NCBI RefSeq assembly: GCF_002858925.1
Contig: NZ_PJRS01000017.1
Span: 107,682 to 171,681, forward strand
Source of the DNA: Caulobacter zeae
GTDB taxonomy: Bacteria; Pseudomonadota; Alphaproteobacteria; Caulobacterales; Caulobacteraceae
Reading direction: 5' to 3'
Length of the DNA: 64,000 nucleotides
A program made the translations under genes and the position numbers. A model generated the notes under the pieces. It searched no databases and was not told the origin of the DNA. It saw nothing but the letters and a program-made list of their open reading frames with translations. Of this stretch, positions 8,001 to 17,498 are shown piece by piece; within the stretch, counting starts at the first letter, position 1; each line of letters opens with the position of its first letter.

Positions 8001-8957
8001 TCAGATCTTCGACCACATCGCCGGCCGCTCAGGCACTGCGCCCAGCCGGTCCAGCGTCGCCGAGCGCAGGGCGACGATCCCGCCTTCCAGCGCGCGCCAG
8101 GCCTTCATCCGGCCGCTGACGACCACGCGTTCGTCCCAGGCCGCAGGGCCGGCCGAGACCACGTCCAGGCCGATCTGGCGATAGACGCCGCGCGCCGCCG
8201 CGATCGCCCAGGCCGAGCGGACGGGCAGGTCGCGCAGGCCCCAGCGGGCCGAGGCGTAGTAGGGCTCGGCGGCTTCCACCAGGCGGCGGGCGAGGGCGGC
8301 GACGTCGGCGCGGCGGGCCGGGTCGGTCAACTGCTCGACCGGCAGGTTCAGTTCGGCGAGCCAGGCGCGGGGGACGTAGACCCGGTCGTTGCGGGCGTCC
8401 TCGACGATGTCGCGGGCGATGTTGGTCAGCTGGAAGCCCAGGCCCAGATCCTGGGCGCGGCGCAGTGTGGCGAGATCCGAGGCCGGCACGCCCATGACGA
8501 TGGCCATCATCGCGCCGACCACGCCCGCCACGCCCCAGCAGTAGGCCAGCAGGTCTTCCAGCGTTTCGTAGGTGCGGCCTTCGACGTCCATTGAGAAGCC
8601 GTCGATCATGTCGAGGGCGTAGCGCTCGGGTATGCCGCGCCGCAGGGCCACGGTTTGGAAGGCGGCGAATACCGGATCGGTTGGCGTCTCGCCGGCCAGG
8701 GCGCTGCGGGTCTGGGCGTAGAGGGCGGCCAGCCGCGCCGGCGCGTCGGCCACCGGGCTCATGCCGTGGCCCAGGGTCTGGCCGTCGATGACGTCGTCGC
8801 AGTGCCGGCACCAGGCGTAGAGCATCTCGGCGTCGGCCCGGGTCTGGGCGTCGAACAGGGCGGCGGCCGCGGCGAAGCTCTTGCTGCCCTTCTGGATCGC
8901 TTCCCGGCTTTGGGCCTCGAGATCGGGGGCCTCGATGTCGGCTTCCAGCGCGCTCAT
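8001..8957 (-). CDS. crtB: Phytoene synthase
   Basis: A 318-residue trans-isoprenyl diphosphate synthase of the squalene/phytoene family, condensing two GGPP to phytoene. The first Asp-rich motif lies in EMLYAWCRHCDDVID (about residues 65-79). The second is in LTNIARDIVEDARNDRVYVP (about 174-193), the family signature. Its start overlaps the crtI stop by 4 bp (ATGA), so it is the last gene of a crtY-crtI-crtB operon. No GGPP synthase (crtE) is present in this window, so GGPP must come from elsewhere in the genome. Confidence 0.95.
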   Translation of the reverse strand: MSALEADIEAPDLEAQSREAIQKGSKSFAAAAALFDAQTRADAEMLYAWCRHCDDVIDGQTLGHGMSPVADAPARLAALYAQTRSALAGETPTDPVFAAFQTVALRRGIPERYALDMIDGFSMDVEGRTYETLEDLLAYCWGVAGVVGAMMAIVMGVPASDLATLRRAQDLGLGFQLTNIARDIVEDARNDRVYVPRAWLAELNLPVEQLTDPARRADVAALARRLVEAAEPYYASARWGLRDLPVRSAWAIAAARGVYRQIGLDVVSAGPAAWDERVVVSGRMKAWRALEGGIVALRSATLDRLGAVPERPAMWSKI

Positions 8958-10477
8958 TCGGCGGCCGGGGCCAGGGTGGCGAAGTCGTCGATCATCAGCC
9001 CGGCCGTGGCCTTGGCGCTGCCGACCACGCCGGGAATGCCCGCGCCCGGATGGGTGCCGGCCCCGACGAAGTAGAGGTTGGGGATCACGTCGTCGCGGTT
9101 GTGGGTGCGGAAGAAGGCGCTTTGGGTGAGGATCGGCTCCAGCGAGAAGGCCGCGCCCTTCCAGGCGTTGAGGTCCTTCACGAAGTCGTCGGGCGTGATG
9201 AAGCGGCTGGTGACCAGGTCGGCGGTCAGGCCCGGAATGTAGTGCTTTTCCAGATAGGCTAGGATCCGGTCGCGGTACTTGGGCCCCTCGACCGACCAGT
9301 CGATGTCGGCGGTCTCGAGGTTGGGCACGGGCGACAGGGCGTAGAAGGTCGAGCAGCCTTCCGGGGCCATGGCCGGGTCGCTGGCGGTCGGATGGTGCAG
9401 GTAGAGCGAGAAGTCCTCGGCCAGGGCGTTCTTGCCGTAGATCTCGCCGATCAGCTCCCGGTATCGATTTCCGAAGCAGATGGTGTGGTGGCGGATCTCG
9501 GGATGCTGGGTCTTGAGGCCGAAATAGACCACGAATAGCGACGGGCTCCAGCGCTTGTTCTCCAGCGCCTTGCCGACCTTCTGGCCGCGCGGCTCCTCGC
9601 GCAGCAGGTGGCGGTAGGTGTGCATGACGTCGGCGTTGGAGGCGACGGTGTCGAAGGCCTCGAAGCCTTCCTTGGTCACCACGCCCGTGACCCGGCCCTC
9701 GCGCACGGCGATGCGCTCGACGGGGTGCGAGAGATGCAGCTTGCCGCCCAGGTCGGTGAACAGCTTGGCCAGGGCCCGCACCAGGGCGTGGGTGCCGCCG
9801 CGCGGGAACCAGACGCCGCCGCGGCGCTCCAGGGCGTGGATCAGCGCATAGATCGACGAGGTGGCGAACGGGCTGCCGCCGACCAGCAGGCTGTGGAACG
9901 ACAGGGCCTGGCGGACGTGCTCGTCCTTCACGAAGCCGGCGACCTTGTCATAGACGCTGCGCCAGGCCTGAAGCTTCATCAGCGCCGGAGCCGAGGCGAT
10001 CATCGAGCCGAAGTCGAGGAAAGGCACGGCGCCCAGCTCGACATAGCCCTTCTGGTACAGCTCTTCGGAGTAGGCGTGGAAGCGGCGGTAGCCGTCGACA
10101 TCGGCCGGGTTGCGGGCGGCGATCTGGCGATCCAGGCCCTCCTGGTCGTTGACGTAGTCGAAGACGTCGCCGTCTTCCCACAGCAGACGGTAGAAGGGGT
10201 CGATCGGCAGCAGGTCGACATAGTCCTCGATGCGCTTGCCCGAGAGCTCGAACAGTTCCTTCAGGCAATCAGGGTCGGTGACGACGGTGGGGCCGGCGTC
10301 GAAGGTGAAGCCTTCCTGCTCCCAGACGTAGGCGCGACCGCCCGGCTTCTCGCGACCCTCGTAGAGCGTGACGTCGAAGCCCTGCGATTGCAGGCGCACC
10401 GCGAGCGACAGGCCGCCGAAGCCGGCGCCGATGACGGCCGCCTTGGGACGGGGCGGAACCGGGGCGTGGGCGTTCAT
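8954..10477 (-). CDS. crtI: Phytoene desaturase
   Basis: A 507-residue FAD-dependent desaturase converting phytoene to lycopene. The N-terminal dinucleotide-binding motif is VIGAGFGGLSLAVRLQSQG, followed by YEGREKPGGRAYV. The C-terminal CrtI signature is YFVGAGTHPGAGIPGVVGSA. The ATG at 10477 was chosen because it overlaps the crtY stop (ATGA) and places the FAD motif about 20 residues in; an upstream start would add 13 Arg-rich residues. Membrane-peripheral, working with the adjacent synthase and cyclase. Confidence 0.95.
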   Translation of the reverse strand: MNAHAPVPPRPKAAVIGAGFGGLSLAVRLQSQGFDVTLYEGREKPGGRAYVWEQEGFTFDAGPTVVTDPDCLKELFELSGKRIEDYVDLLPIDPFYRLLWEDGDVFDYVNDQEGLDRQIAARNPADVDGYRRFHAYSEELYQKGYVELGAVPFLDFGSMIASAPALMKLQAWRSVYDKVAGFVKDEHVRQALSFHSLLVGGSPFATSSIYALIHALERRGGVWFPRGGTHALVRALAKLFTDLGGKLHLSHPVERIAVREGRVTGVVTKEGFEAFDTVASNADVMHTYRHLLREEPRGQKVGKALENKRWSPSLFVVYFGLKTQHPEIRHHTICFGNRYRELIGEIYGKNALAEDFSLYLHHPTASDPAMAPEGCSTFYALSPVPNLETADIDWSVEGPKYRDRILAYLEKHYIPGLTADLVTSRFITPDDFVKDLNAWKGAAFSLEPILTQSAFFRTHNRDDVIPNLYFVGAGTHPGAGIPGVVGSAKATAGLMIDDFATLAPAAE

Positions 10478-11661
10478 GCGTCTTGTCCTCCGAACACGGA
10501 ACTCTCGCTTATGCACTTCATGGCGGCCGGGATGGGCACCGGCGGCTTGCCGATCAACACCCGCGCCTTGTCGCGCCAGGTCAGGCGCGCCGCATAGAAG
10601 CGCTGAATGAGCGGGACCGATAGTCGGTAGAACCGCTCCAGCACCCGATAGCGCTCTTCCGGCGCGCAGGCGCGGAACAGCATGCGGTTGAGCAGGCGCA
10701 GGAAGCTACGCTTGCGCCAGGTCGCCTTGGAATGGGCCTCGACGCAGGCGCGGACGCTGGCGCTGGTGATGCGGGGCAGGGCGGCGATCTTGTCGGCCAG
10801 CCGGGCGGCGTCGGGCAGGGAATAGCCGGTGGTCGGCTGGAAGAGGGCGGCGCGCAGGCCAACCTCCGCCACCTGCGGACGGGCTTCGCGCCAATAGGCG
10901 TCGATGTCGCCGCCCAGGGCGATGGGCAGCACGCCGTGCTCCTCGCGCTCGACCGCCTCGATGGTCCAGCCCTGGGCCTTGGCGTAGTCGGCGATGGCCG
11001 CGCCCAGCGAGGCCCGGTCCAGGCCGGGGCCGTCGCTGTAGCGGGTGTCCTCGATCAGCAGGCGGTGGGCGTCCAGCGGCAGGACGTAGACGAAGCGGTA
11101 GCCGTCGGTCTGCGGCACCGTGGCGTCCATGATGATGGGCGCGGAAAGGCCGTGCGGCGCGGAAAGGCGCAGGTCCTGGCCGACGAACTTCTGCCAGCCC
11201 AGGGCCAGGCGCTTGCTGCGGCGGGCGCCGCGGCCGTCGATCACCGCGCCGGCGACGATGCGGCGGCCGTCGGCCAGGGTGACCTGGTGCGGATTGACGT
11301 CGACGACGGCGATGCTCGTCCATGCATCGGCGCCCAGGGTGCGGCTCACCACCTCGTGCAGGCGCTTGGAGGTGATTGCGAGGTAAGGCGTGGGCAGGCG
11401 GCGGCTGTGGGCGGGGAAGCGCACCTCGTAGCCGGTCCAGCGGTGCACGATCAGCGGCCGCAACCAGCCGCCGATGGCGGCGTCGACATCGGTCTCGAAG
11501 TGGCACCAGGTGTGCTCGCCGCCGATGGTGGCCTCGCGCTCCAGCAACAGCACCCGCAGGCCCGGCCGCAGCGCCTTGAGGCGCAGGGCGACCAGGCTGT
11601 TGGCCAGTCCGCCGCCCACCAGGACGACGTCGGCGCGAAGCGCGGCGGAAGCGGATTCCAT
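10474..11661 (-). CDS. crtY: Lycopene beta-cyclase, CrtY type
   Basis: A 395-residue flavoprotein cyclising both ends of lycopene to beta-carotene. N-terminal FAD motif [20 protein letters not shown] and the CrtY-type GEHTWCHF segment lie within the first 60 residues. First gene of the crtYIB operon; the downstream gene overlaps by 4 bp. No hydroxylase (crtZ) or ketolase (crtW) is nearby, so any xanthophyll steps would be encoded elsewhere. The upstream gap to the divergent folD is 123 bp and should contain the operon promoter. Confidence 0.93.
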   Translation of the reverse strand: MESASAALRADVVLVGGGLANSLVALRLKALRPGLRVLLLEREATIGGEHTWCHFETDVDAAIGGWLRPLIVHRWTGYEVRFPAHSRRLPTPYLAITSKRLHEVVSRTLGADAWTSIAVVDVNPHQVTLADGRRIVAGAVIDGRGARRSKRLALGWQKFVGQDLRLSAPHGLSAPIIMDATVPQTDGYRFVYVLPLDAHRLLIEDTRYSDGPGLDRASLGAAIADYAKAQGWTIEAVEREEHGVLPIALGGDIDAYWREARPQVAEVGLRAALFQPTTGYSLPDAARLADKIAALPRITSASVRACVEAHSKATWRKRSFLRLLNRMLFRACAPEERYRVLERFYRLSVPLIQRFYAARLTWRDKARVLIGKPPVPIPAAMKCISESSVFGGQDA

Positions 11662-11784
11662 CGTTCTGGCTCTAGCACGAAAGAACGGCGCTCACGCCAG
11701 CGCTATGACGCAAACCTCGCGCCCGTTTGGGCGTTGCACCCAGGCGGGCGAGACGTTAGGGGAGCGCGCACAGGAGCGCCCCAC

Positions 11785-12663
11785 ATGCCAGAAGCCGCCA
11801 TCATCGACGGGAAGGCCTTCGCCGCCCGCCTGCGCCAGACCATCGCCGCCGAGGTCGCGGCCCTGAAGGCCGAGCACGGCCTGACGCCCGGCCTGGCCGT
11901 GGTGCTGGTGGGCGAGGATCCGGCCAGCCAGGTCTATGTGCGCAGCAAGGGCGAGCAGACCCTCGAAGCGGGCATGCACTCCGAAACCCATCGCCTGCCG
12001 GCCGACACCAGCCAGGCCGAGCTGCTGGCCCTGGTCGAGCGCCTGAACTCGGATCCCGCCGTGCACGGCGTGCTGGTGCAGTTCCCGGTGCCCGACCACA
12101 TCAGCCAGGCCGCCGTGGTCGCCGCCATCTCGCCCGACAAGGACGTCGACGGCCTGACCGTGGCCAACGCCGGTCGCCTGGCCAGCGGCCTGCCGGCCCT
12201 GACGCCCTGCACCCCGACCGGCTGCATGATGCTGCTGCGCGACCAGTTGGGCGAACTGTCGGGCAAGAGCGCCGTGGTCATCGGTCGCTCTAATTTGATG
12301 GGCAAGCCGATGGCCCAGCTGCTGCTGGCCGCCGACTGCACCGTCACCATCGCCCACTCGCGCACCAAGGACCTGCCGGCGGTCGTGCGCGAAGCCGATA
12401 TCGTCGTGGCCGCCGTCGGCCGTCCGCAGATGGTCAAGGCCGACTGGGTCAAGCCCGGCGCGGTGGTCATCGACGTGGGCATCAACCGCATCCCCAAGGA
12501 TGACGGCAAGACGCGCCTGGTTGGCGACGTGGCCTTCGACGAGGTCAAGGCCGTGGCCTCGGCCATCACCCCGGTGCCCGGCGGCGTGGGTCCAATGACC
12601 ATCGCCTGCCTGCTGGCCAACACCGTCCTGGCCGCCAAGCGCCTGAACGGGATCGGCGAGTAG
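11785..12663 (+). CDS. folD: Methylenetetrahydrofolate dehydrogenase / cyclohydrolase
   Basis: A 292-residue bifunctional cytosolic enzyme of one-carbon metabolism. Signatures in order: [13 protein letters not shown] with the catalytic Lys, [11 protein letters not shown], the NADP-binding [15 protein letters not shown] and the C-terminal [10 protein letters not shown]. Length is normal for the family. The ATG is preceded by AGGAGCG. It is divergent from the carotenoid operon and followed by a long palindromic element and a strong terminator. Confidence 0.97.
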   Translation: MPEAAIIDGKAFAARLRQTIAAEVAALKAEHGLTPGLAVVLVGEDPASQVYVRSKGEQTLEAGMHSETHRLPADTSQAELLALVERLNSDPAVHGVLVQFPVPDHISQAAVVAAISPDKDVDGLTVANAGRLASGLPALTPCTPTGCMMLLRDQLGELSGKSAVVIGRSNLMGKPMAQLLLAADCTVTIAHSRTKDLPAVVREADIVVAAVGRPQMVKADWVKPGAVVIDVGINRIPKDDGKTRLVGDVAFDEVKAVASAITPVPGGVGPMTIACLLANTVLAAKRLNGIGE

Positions 12664-12673
12664 TTCTCTTCCT

Positions 12674-12810
12674 CCCGTCATTCCCGCCCTTGTGGCGGGA
12701 ACCCCTCTGTCAGCCGCAAGGGCGGAGGGGGCGGGGTGCTTGGCACGCCGAGGGCAGCTTACGTACAAGTGGACCCAGGGTTTCCCGCCACAAGGGCGGG
12801 AATGACGGGA
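12674..12810. repeat. Long inverted repeat with CCCGTCATTCCCGCC arms
   Basis: Left arm 12674-12704 and right arm 12779-12810 are near-perfect inverted copies (cccgtcattcccgccctt... and its complement) around a 74-base G/C-rich spacer. Each arm contains its own short hairpin (TTCCCGCC and GGCGGGAA). The size and structure are MITE-like; no coding sequence is seen. Confidence 0.85.
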
Positions 12811-12823
12811 GTGGGGGTAAACG

Positions 12824-12858
12824 AAGAAAGCCGGGGCGATGGCCCCGGCTTTCTTGTT
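12824..12858. terminator. Bidirectional terminator between folD and the Hpt gene
   Basis: A perfect 14-bp stem (12824-12837 with 12842-12855) and 4-base loop. The outer AAGAAAG/CTTTCTT part supplies a T-rich tract on both strands, so it can end both convergent genes. Confidence 0.9.
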
Positions 12859-12879
12859 TCCAGTTCTGATCGCAACCGA

Positions 12880-13359
12880 TCAGCCGGCCAGGTACTCGGC
12901 CACGCGGCCTTCCAGCTCCAGCGCCAGGGCGCGGCCCACGGGGTGCTCGTCGGTCTTGATGTCGTCGCGGACGCAGGCCTTGATCGCGTCGATGTGACCG
13001 TCGACCAGGAACATCGGCGCCTGCAGGCGGGTGGCCGGATCGTCGATCAGCTTGCACAGCGATGCGGCCAGGCGCGTGATCAGCGGGAATTCGTAGGTGG
13101 CGCCCAGGCCCTTCAGGTCATGGGCGCGCAGGTAGAGGGTCTCGACCGTCTGGGCGTTGAGGCCGTCGGCGCGCACGCCCTGGCGGGCGGCTTCCAGCTT
13201 GACGATCTCGTCGTTGAGCCATTGGGCGAAATTGCCCGACAGGCTCTTGAGCGCGGCTTCGGCCTTGGCGATCGCGGCCATGTCGATGCCCCCGCGTCCG
13301 CCCACCTTGAGCTTGAGCATGTTCGGCACCTGGATCACCTCAGCGGTGGGCTTGTTCAT
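12880..13359 (-). CDS. Histidine phosphotransfer (Hpt) domain protein
   Basis: A 159-residue, largely helical cytosolic protein. The Hpt signature is LYLRAHDLKGLGATYEFPLI, with His80 as the predicted phospho-accepting residue, followed by the ASLCKLID helix. Hpt proteins relay phosphate between hybrid kinases and response regulators. No kinase or regulator is adjacent. The sequence does not look like ChpT, which has a degenerate kinase-like fold. The start is an ATG directly before NKPTAEVIQ. Which phosphorelay it serves cannot be told from sequence. Confidence 0.8.
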   Translation of the reverse strand: MNKPTAEVIQVPNMLKLKVGGRGGIDMAAIAKAEAALKSLSGNFAQWLNDEIVKLEAARQGVRADGLNAQTVETLYLRAHDLKGLGATYEFPLITRLAASLCKLIDDPATRLQAPMFLVDGHIDAIKACVRDDIKTDEHPVGRALALELEGRVAEYLAG

Positions 13360-13417
13360 CGGGTCGCCTCCCCGTCGGCGTTACTTAGGGAACGGTCACA
13401 CGACAGGCGTTAACAAT

Positions 13418-13439
13418 GAGTGAGACGAAGGTTTCACTC
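13418..13439 (-). terminator. Hairpin downstream of nadK
   Basis: A 9-bp stem (GAGTGAGAC with GTTTCACTC, one mismatch) and GAAG loop lies 34 bases past the nadK stop, followed on the minus strand by ATTGTT. It is a weak T-tract, so a modest terminator call. Confidence 0.45.
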
Positions 13440-13472
13440 CACAGGCCCGTGTCGGGTTTCCGACGTTCCCGG

Positions 13473-14252
13473 CTAGGCCGAGAACTGTTCTGTCAGTACG
13501 CGCTCCTCAAGACTGCGGCCCGCGTCGAACAACATCGACAGGGTCGAACCCCGGTCCTCGGAGATATGCACCTCGACGACGTCGCGGACCTCGTAGTTAT
13601 CGGCCACGGCGCTGACGGGTCTCTTATCGCATTCCAGGACCTCGAACGTCACCCTCGCGCTCTGCGGCAAAAGCGCGCCCCGCCACCTACGCGGGCGGAA
13701 GGCGCTGATCGGGGTCAGGGCCAGCACCCGGGCGTCCAGGGGAATGATCGGGCCGTGGGCCGAGAGATTGTAGGCGGTCGAGCCCGCCGGCGTGGCCACC
13801 AGGGCGCCGTCGCAGACCAGTTCGCCCATACGAACCTTGCCGTCGATCGAGATGCGCAGCTTGGCCGTCTGGCGGGTCTGGCGCAGCAGCGAGACCTCGT
13901 TGATCGCCAGGGCCCGGTGCTGGCGACGACGCGAGTCGATGGCGACCATGGCCAGCGGGTGGATGACGGCGCGCTCGGCGGCGTTGATGCGCCCCAGCAG
14001 GTCGTCCTCGCTGTACTCGTTCATCAGGAAGCCGACCGAGCCGCGGTTCATGCCGTAGATCGGCTTCTGGTTCAGGATCGTCTCGTGCAGCATTTCCAGC
14101 ATGAAGCCGTCGCCGCCCAGCGCGACGACGATCTGGGCGTCATCGCCGGCGTCGCCGTAGCGGGCCGTCAGGCGCTCGCGGGCCTCCTGGGCTTCGGGGC
14201 GGTCGCTGGCCTTGAAGGTCAGGCGAGTCGAGTACGGCTGGGCTTGGAACAT
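13473..14252 (-). CDS. nadK: NAD kinase
   Basis: A 259-residue cytosolic ATP-NAD kinase making NADP. The diagnostic [10 protein letters not shown] motif (about residues 46-55), [11 protein letters not shown], the conserved NE in [11 protein letters not shown], and [15 protein letters not shown] are all present. Length is typical of the short bacterial type. It is in the same direction as, and 59 bp downstream of, a small conserved gene. The start ATG gives [16 protein letters not shown], the usual alphaproteobacterial N-terminus. Confidence 0.96.
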   Translation of the reverse strand: MFQAQPYSTRLTFKASDRPEAQEARERLTARYGDAGDDAQIVVALGGDGFMLEMLHETILNQKPIYGMNRGSVGFLMNEYSEDDLLGRINAAERAVIHPLAMVAIDSRRRQHRALAINEVSLLRQTRQTAKLRISIDGKVRMGELVCDGALVATPAGSTAYNLSAHGPIIPLDARVLALTPISAFRPRRWRGALLPQSARVTFEVLECDKRPVSAVADNYEVRDVVEVHISEDRGSTLSMLFDAGRSLEERVLTEQFSA

Positions 14253-14311
14253 GCCGCCCCAAGTGGCGGGATCGCCGGTCGCTTGTCAAACGGCGGTCTG
14301 GAGAGCCTTCG

Positions 14312-14632
14312 TCAGGCGGCGTCTGCGGCGCGCGCAAGGCGTTGACGGAGGGCCTTCATCGTCGCCTTGGCGGGGTGGGCGAGCGACAGATAGCCCAGGC
14401 AGAATTCGTAATAGATCGAGATGGTCTCGCCCTCGACGATCAGCGAGCCTTCGACGAAGTCCTCGTCGGGCGTCCAGGCGGGGAGGTGCAGCGCGCCGCC
14501 CAGCCGGCCGGCGATCTCGGCCAGTCGCGGGCGGAATGGAATGGTGGGGTCGCAGGCCTCATCCCAGAAGCACGGCGTCCAGCCGTGCTGTTCGTTGTGT
14601 TTGACCGACGGCGGAAGCGGCAGGCGCGCCAA
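14312..14632 (-). CDS. Small conserved hypothetical protein
   Basis: A 106-residue protein with no recognised domain. It has an aromatic/acidic central part (WTPDEDFVEG, ISIYYEFCLGYL) and a basic C-terminal helix (MKALRQRLARA). The only plausible start is TTG at 14632, three bases after the stop of the upstream DUF2336 gene. There is no clear Shine-Dalgarno sequence, so translation is probably coupled. It is soluble, with no signal peptide or membrane helix. Membership of the DUF2336-hypothetical-nadK run is the only functional hint. Confidence 0.65.
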   Translation of the reverse strand: MARLPLPPSVKHNEQHGWTPCFWDEACDPTIPFRPRLAEIAGRLGGALHLPAWTPDEDFVEGSLIVEGETISIYYEFCLGYLSLAHPAKATMKALRQRLARAADAA

Positions 14633-14634
14633 GG

Positions 14635-15756
14635 TCAGGCGGCGCTGACGGCCTGGCGGAAGGCCATGGCGGCGATGTCGGGGCGGAACGGGCCAAAGGC
14701 GCCGCTGGCCTTGCGGGCGGCTTCCGCGCCGCCGCCGGGGCGCCCGCCGTTCAGCTGGCGCACGTGCTCGAGGATGGTCGGAAAGACGCTGCGGTCGATG
14801 CCGACGGCCGAGCAGGCCAGGGCCAGCAGCTCCGGACGGTTGCTGTCGATGGCGCGGCGCACCTGGCGCACGTCGAAGCGGCCAAGGCGCGCCATGGCGA
14901 AGACGAAGAGCGGAAGGCGGCCTTCGCGCAGAACCCGCAGCAGGTAGCCGGGACGCAGCTGGCCGGCGGCGTCGAGCTTCTCGACCAGAGCCGCCTCCAT
15001 CTCCTCGCGGTCGGCCTCGTCCTCGACGGCGAGGGCCGCGGGGGCGGAGGGCAGAAGGCCCAGGTGAGCCGCGTGGGTGGCTTCGTCGACGGCCGCCTGC
15101 ATCTTTGCCGGATCCAGGTCGAAGCGACCGGTCAGGGCTTCACGCAGGGCGCGGCCGACCCACAGATAGAGCTGCTCGGCCAGCAGCGGCGACAGGCCGG
15201 GGTGACGGGCCAGGGGCGAGCGCAGGGCCACGACCTCCTTGGCCTGGGCCACGAGGCGGCCCATGGCGTCCTGGTTGATCTCGGCGCTGGCGTTGCCGGC
15301 CAGGGCGGTCAGCACGGCCGGTTCGCTCTGCGACAGGATGGCCTCGACCACCGGGGCGCGCAGGCCAGGACGGCGGGCGACCTCGATCTGGTGCTCAAGG
15401 GTGGCCTGCACCAAGAGGCGGATCAGGTCGTGGTCCTGCAGCACCGGGCTGCGGGCGATGATCGGACGGGCGATCTCGATCTCGTCGAGGGCCAGGATGT
15501 TGACCAGGGCCGACGGGGCCCAGCTCGCATCGGCCAGACGTTCGGCCAGGCGCTGGCGGATGTCGCGCTCGGCCTCGACCACCAGGGTCATGAAGATCGA
15601 ATCGAGCAGGACCTGGATCTCGGGCGCGGCCGGCTTGCCTTGCGCCTCGCCGGTTTCACAAAGGTCGACGATGCCGGCGAGCAGGCGTTCGCGGTCTTCC
15701 GGCTCGCGGCTGCGGGCCAGGGCAAGAAGCTCGGCGGTCTGTGCGGCTTGGCTCAC
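14635..15756 (-). CDS. DUF2336 family protein
   Basis: A 373-residue all-helical cytosolic protein of the DUF2336 family, built of HEAT-like helical pairs. Visible segments include ELLALARSREPEDRERLLAG, the DIRQRLAERLAD helix and the EIEIARPIIARSPVL repeat. The GTG start at 15756 is chosen because GAGGAGG lies 5-8 bases upstream and the family consensus begins there; a longer frame continues upstream but lacks support. The biochemical function of DUF2336 is not known to me. It shares a 143-bp divergent promoter region with glpK. Confidence 0.82.
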   Translation of the reverse strand: MSQAAQTAELLALARSREPEDRERLLAGIVDLCETGEAQGKPAAPEIQVLLDSIFMTLVVEAERDIRQRLAERLADASWAPSALVNILALDEIEIARPIIARSPVLQDHDLIRLLVQATLEHQIEVARRPGLRAPVVEAILSQSEPAVLTALAGNASAEINQDAMGRLVAQAKEVVALRSPLARHPGLSPLLAEQLYLWVGRALREALTGRFDLDPAKMQAAVDEATHAAHLGLLPSAPAALAVEDEADREEMEAALVEKLDAAGQLRPGYLLRVLREGRLPLFVFAMARLGRFDVRQVRRAIDSNRPELLALACSAVGIDRSVFPTILEHVRQLNGGRPGGGAEAARKASGAFGPFRPDIAAMAFRQAVSAA

Positions 15757-15899
15757 GACCCTCCTCGGGCGCCAAACGGAACTGTGGCTACCTTGGTGTT
15801 CCCAGATGAAAACATGCTTAAACAGGTCAAGCCACGGAACCCGGAGACTAGCGGCGCTCTGTCGCAGGTGAATCTGGGGATGTGAAAGAGGAAACGCGT

Positions 15900-17393
15900 A
15901 TGGGGCGAGCACTGATCCTGGCTCTGGACCTGGGAACGACCAGCACCCGGGCCATCCTGTTCGACCACGAGGGCCGGCCTGTCGCCGAGGCCGGACGTCC
16001 GCTGCGCCAGAGCTATCCCCATGATGGATGGGTCGAGCACGACGCCGAGGAGATCGCCGCCGCCTGCGTGGCGGTTATCCGCGAGGCGGTCGAAAAGTCG
16101 GATGCGTCGCTCGAAGAAGTCGTCGCCCTGGGCATCACCAACCAGCGCGAGACGGTTGTGGTCTGGGACAAGGCCACCGGCCGCCCGATCCATCCGGCCA
16201 TCGTCTGGCAGGACCGCCGCACCGCCGAGGCCTGCGAGAAGCTGCGCAAGGAAGGCAGGGAAGCGGAGGTGACGGCCGTCACCGGCCTCCTGCTTGATCC
16301 GTACTTCTCGGCCACCAAGATCGCCTGGCTGCTCGACAACGTGCCGGCCGCCCGCGCCCGGGCGCAGGCGGGCCAACTGCTGGCCGGCACCATGGACACG
16401 TGGACGATCTGGAAGCTGACCGGCGGCGCGCGCCACGTCACCGACGCCACCAACGCCTCGCGCACCCTGTTGTTCGACATCCAGGCCCAGGACTGGTCGG
16501 ACGAGATGCTGGAGCTGTTCGGCGTGCCGCGCGCGCTGCTGCCGCAGGTGCTCGACTGCGCCGCCGACTTCGGCGAGGTCGGCGCCCAGGTGTTGGGCCG
16601 GCCTTTGCCGATCCGGGGCGTGGCCGGCGACCAGCAGGCGGCGCTGATGGGGCAGGGGTGCATCCGTCCCGGCGAGATGAAGGCCACCTACGGCACCGGC
16701 TGCTTCATGCTGCTCAACACCGGCGCGGCGCGTCCGGTCTCAGCCTCGCGCCTGCTGACCACGGTGGCGGCGCGGGTGGACGGCCAGGCGACCTACGCCC
16801 TGGAAGGCTCGATCTTCGTGGCCGGCGCGGCGATCCAGTGGCTGGGCGAGGGGCTTGGGATCACCGGCGGCCCGCGCGCGGCCGAGGCCCTGGCCCGAGC
16901 CGCCAAGGCAGACCACGGCGTGGTGGTGGTGCCGGCCTTCACCGGCCTCGGCGCGCCATGGTGGGACGCCAAGGCGCGGGGGGCGATCTTCGGCCTGACG
17001 CGCGACGCCGGACTGCCCGAGATCGCCGCGGCCACCTACGACGCCTGCGCCCTGCAGAGCCGCGACCTGATCGAGGCCATGCGCGCCGACGCGCCCGACG
17101 CCTTCCTGGGCGAGGCCCAGCTGCGCATCGACGGCGGCATGTCCAAGAGCGCCTGGTTCAGTCAGCGCCTGGCCGACCTGACCGGCCTGCCGGTGGCCCG
17201 CGCCAGCTACCAGGAGACCACGGCCCTGGGCGCAGCGCTGTTCGCGGGGCTGGGGGCGGGGCTCTACGACTCGCTGGAGGCGGCCGCCCGGGCCCGTCCA
17301 TCCGCCGAGGACCTGAAGCCCGCCATGGCCGTCCATGCCCGCGAGGCGGCCTATGCCCGCTGGCTGGATGCGGTGCCGCGCGTCCGCTCCTGA
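15900..17393 (+). CDS. glpK: Glycerol kinase
   Basis: A 497-residue FGGY-family kinase phosphorylating glycerol to glycerol-3-phosphate. Seen: the N-terminal phosphate loop LDLGTTSTRAILFD, ITNQRETVVVWD, VWQDRRTAEAC, the glycerol kinase segment GTMDTWTIWKLTGG, and the second FGGY signature GGMSKSAWFSQRLADL. Length is normal. The start ATG at 15900 follows GAGGAAACG. No glpF or glpD is adjacent. Confidence 0.95.
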   Translation: MGRALILALDLGTTSTRAILFDHEGRPVAEAGRPLRQSYPHDGWVEHDAEEIAAACVAVIREAVEKSDASLEEVVALGITNQRETVVVWDKATGRPIHPAIVWQDRRTAEACEKLRKEGREAEVTAVTGLLLDPYFSATKIAWLLDNVPAARARAQAGQLLAGTMDTWTIWKLTGGARHVTDATNASRTLLFDIQAQDWSDEMLELFGVPRALLPQVLDCAADFGEVGAQVLGRPLPIRGVAGDQQAALMGQGCIRPGEMKATYGTGCFMLLNTGAARPVSASRLLTTVAARVDGQATYALEGSIFVAGAAIQWLGEGLGITGGPRAAEALARAAKADHGVVVVPAFTGLGAPWWDAKARGAIFGLTRDAGLPEIAAATYDACALQSRDLIEAMRADAPDAFLGEAQLRIDGGMSKSAWFSQRLADLTGLPVARASYQETTALGAALFAGLGAGLYDSLEAAARARPSAEDLKPAMAVHAREAAYARWLDAVPRVRS

Positions 17394-17451
17394 AATCTCA
17401 AATCGCGTTGCACGTCGCCGAAGACGTCTCGCCAACCTGAGCGGGCATTGC

Positions 17452-17469
17452 TATGACATCGCTGTCATA
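17452..17469. promoter_or_regulatory. LacI-type operator before the sugar operon
   Basis: TATGACATCGCTGTCATA is an 18-bp palindrome with one mismatch pair and a central CG, the even-length form bound by LacI-family repressors. It lies 30 bases before the SMP-30 start codon. The matching regulator gene is not in this window. Confidence 0.65.
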
Positions 17470-17498
17470 AGCAAGAACCAAAAAGGGAGGCCTCACGC

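Noticed and set aside
10732..11784. N-terminal extension of folD running antisense through crtY
   Set aside because: FolD family length and the ribosome site place the start at 11785; the upstream part is the complement of crtY.
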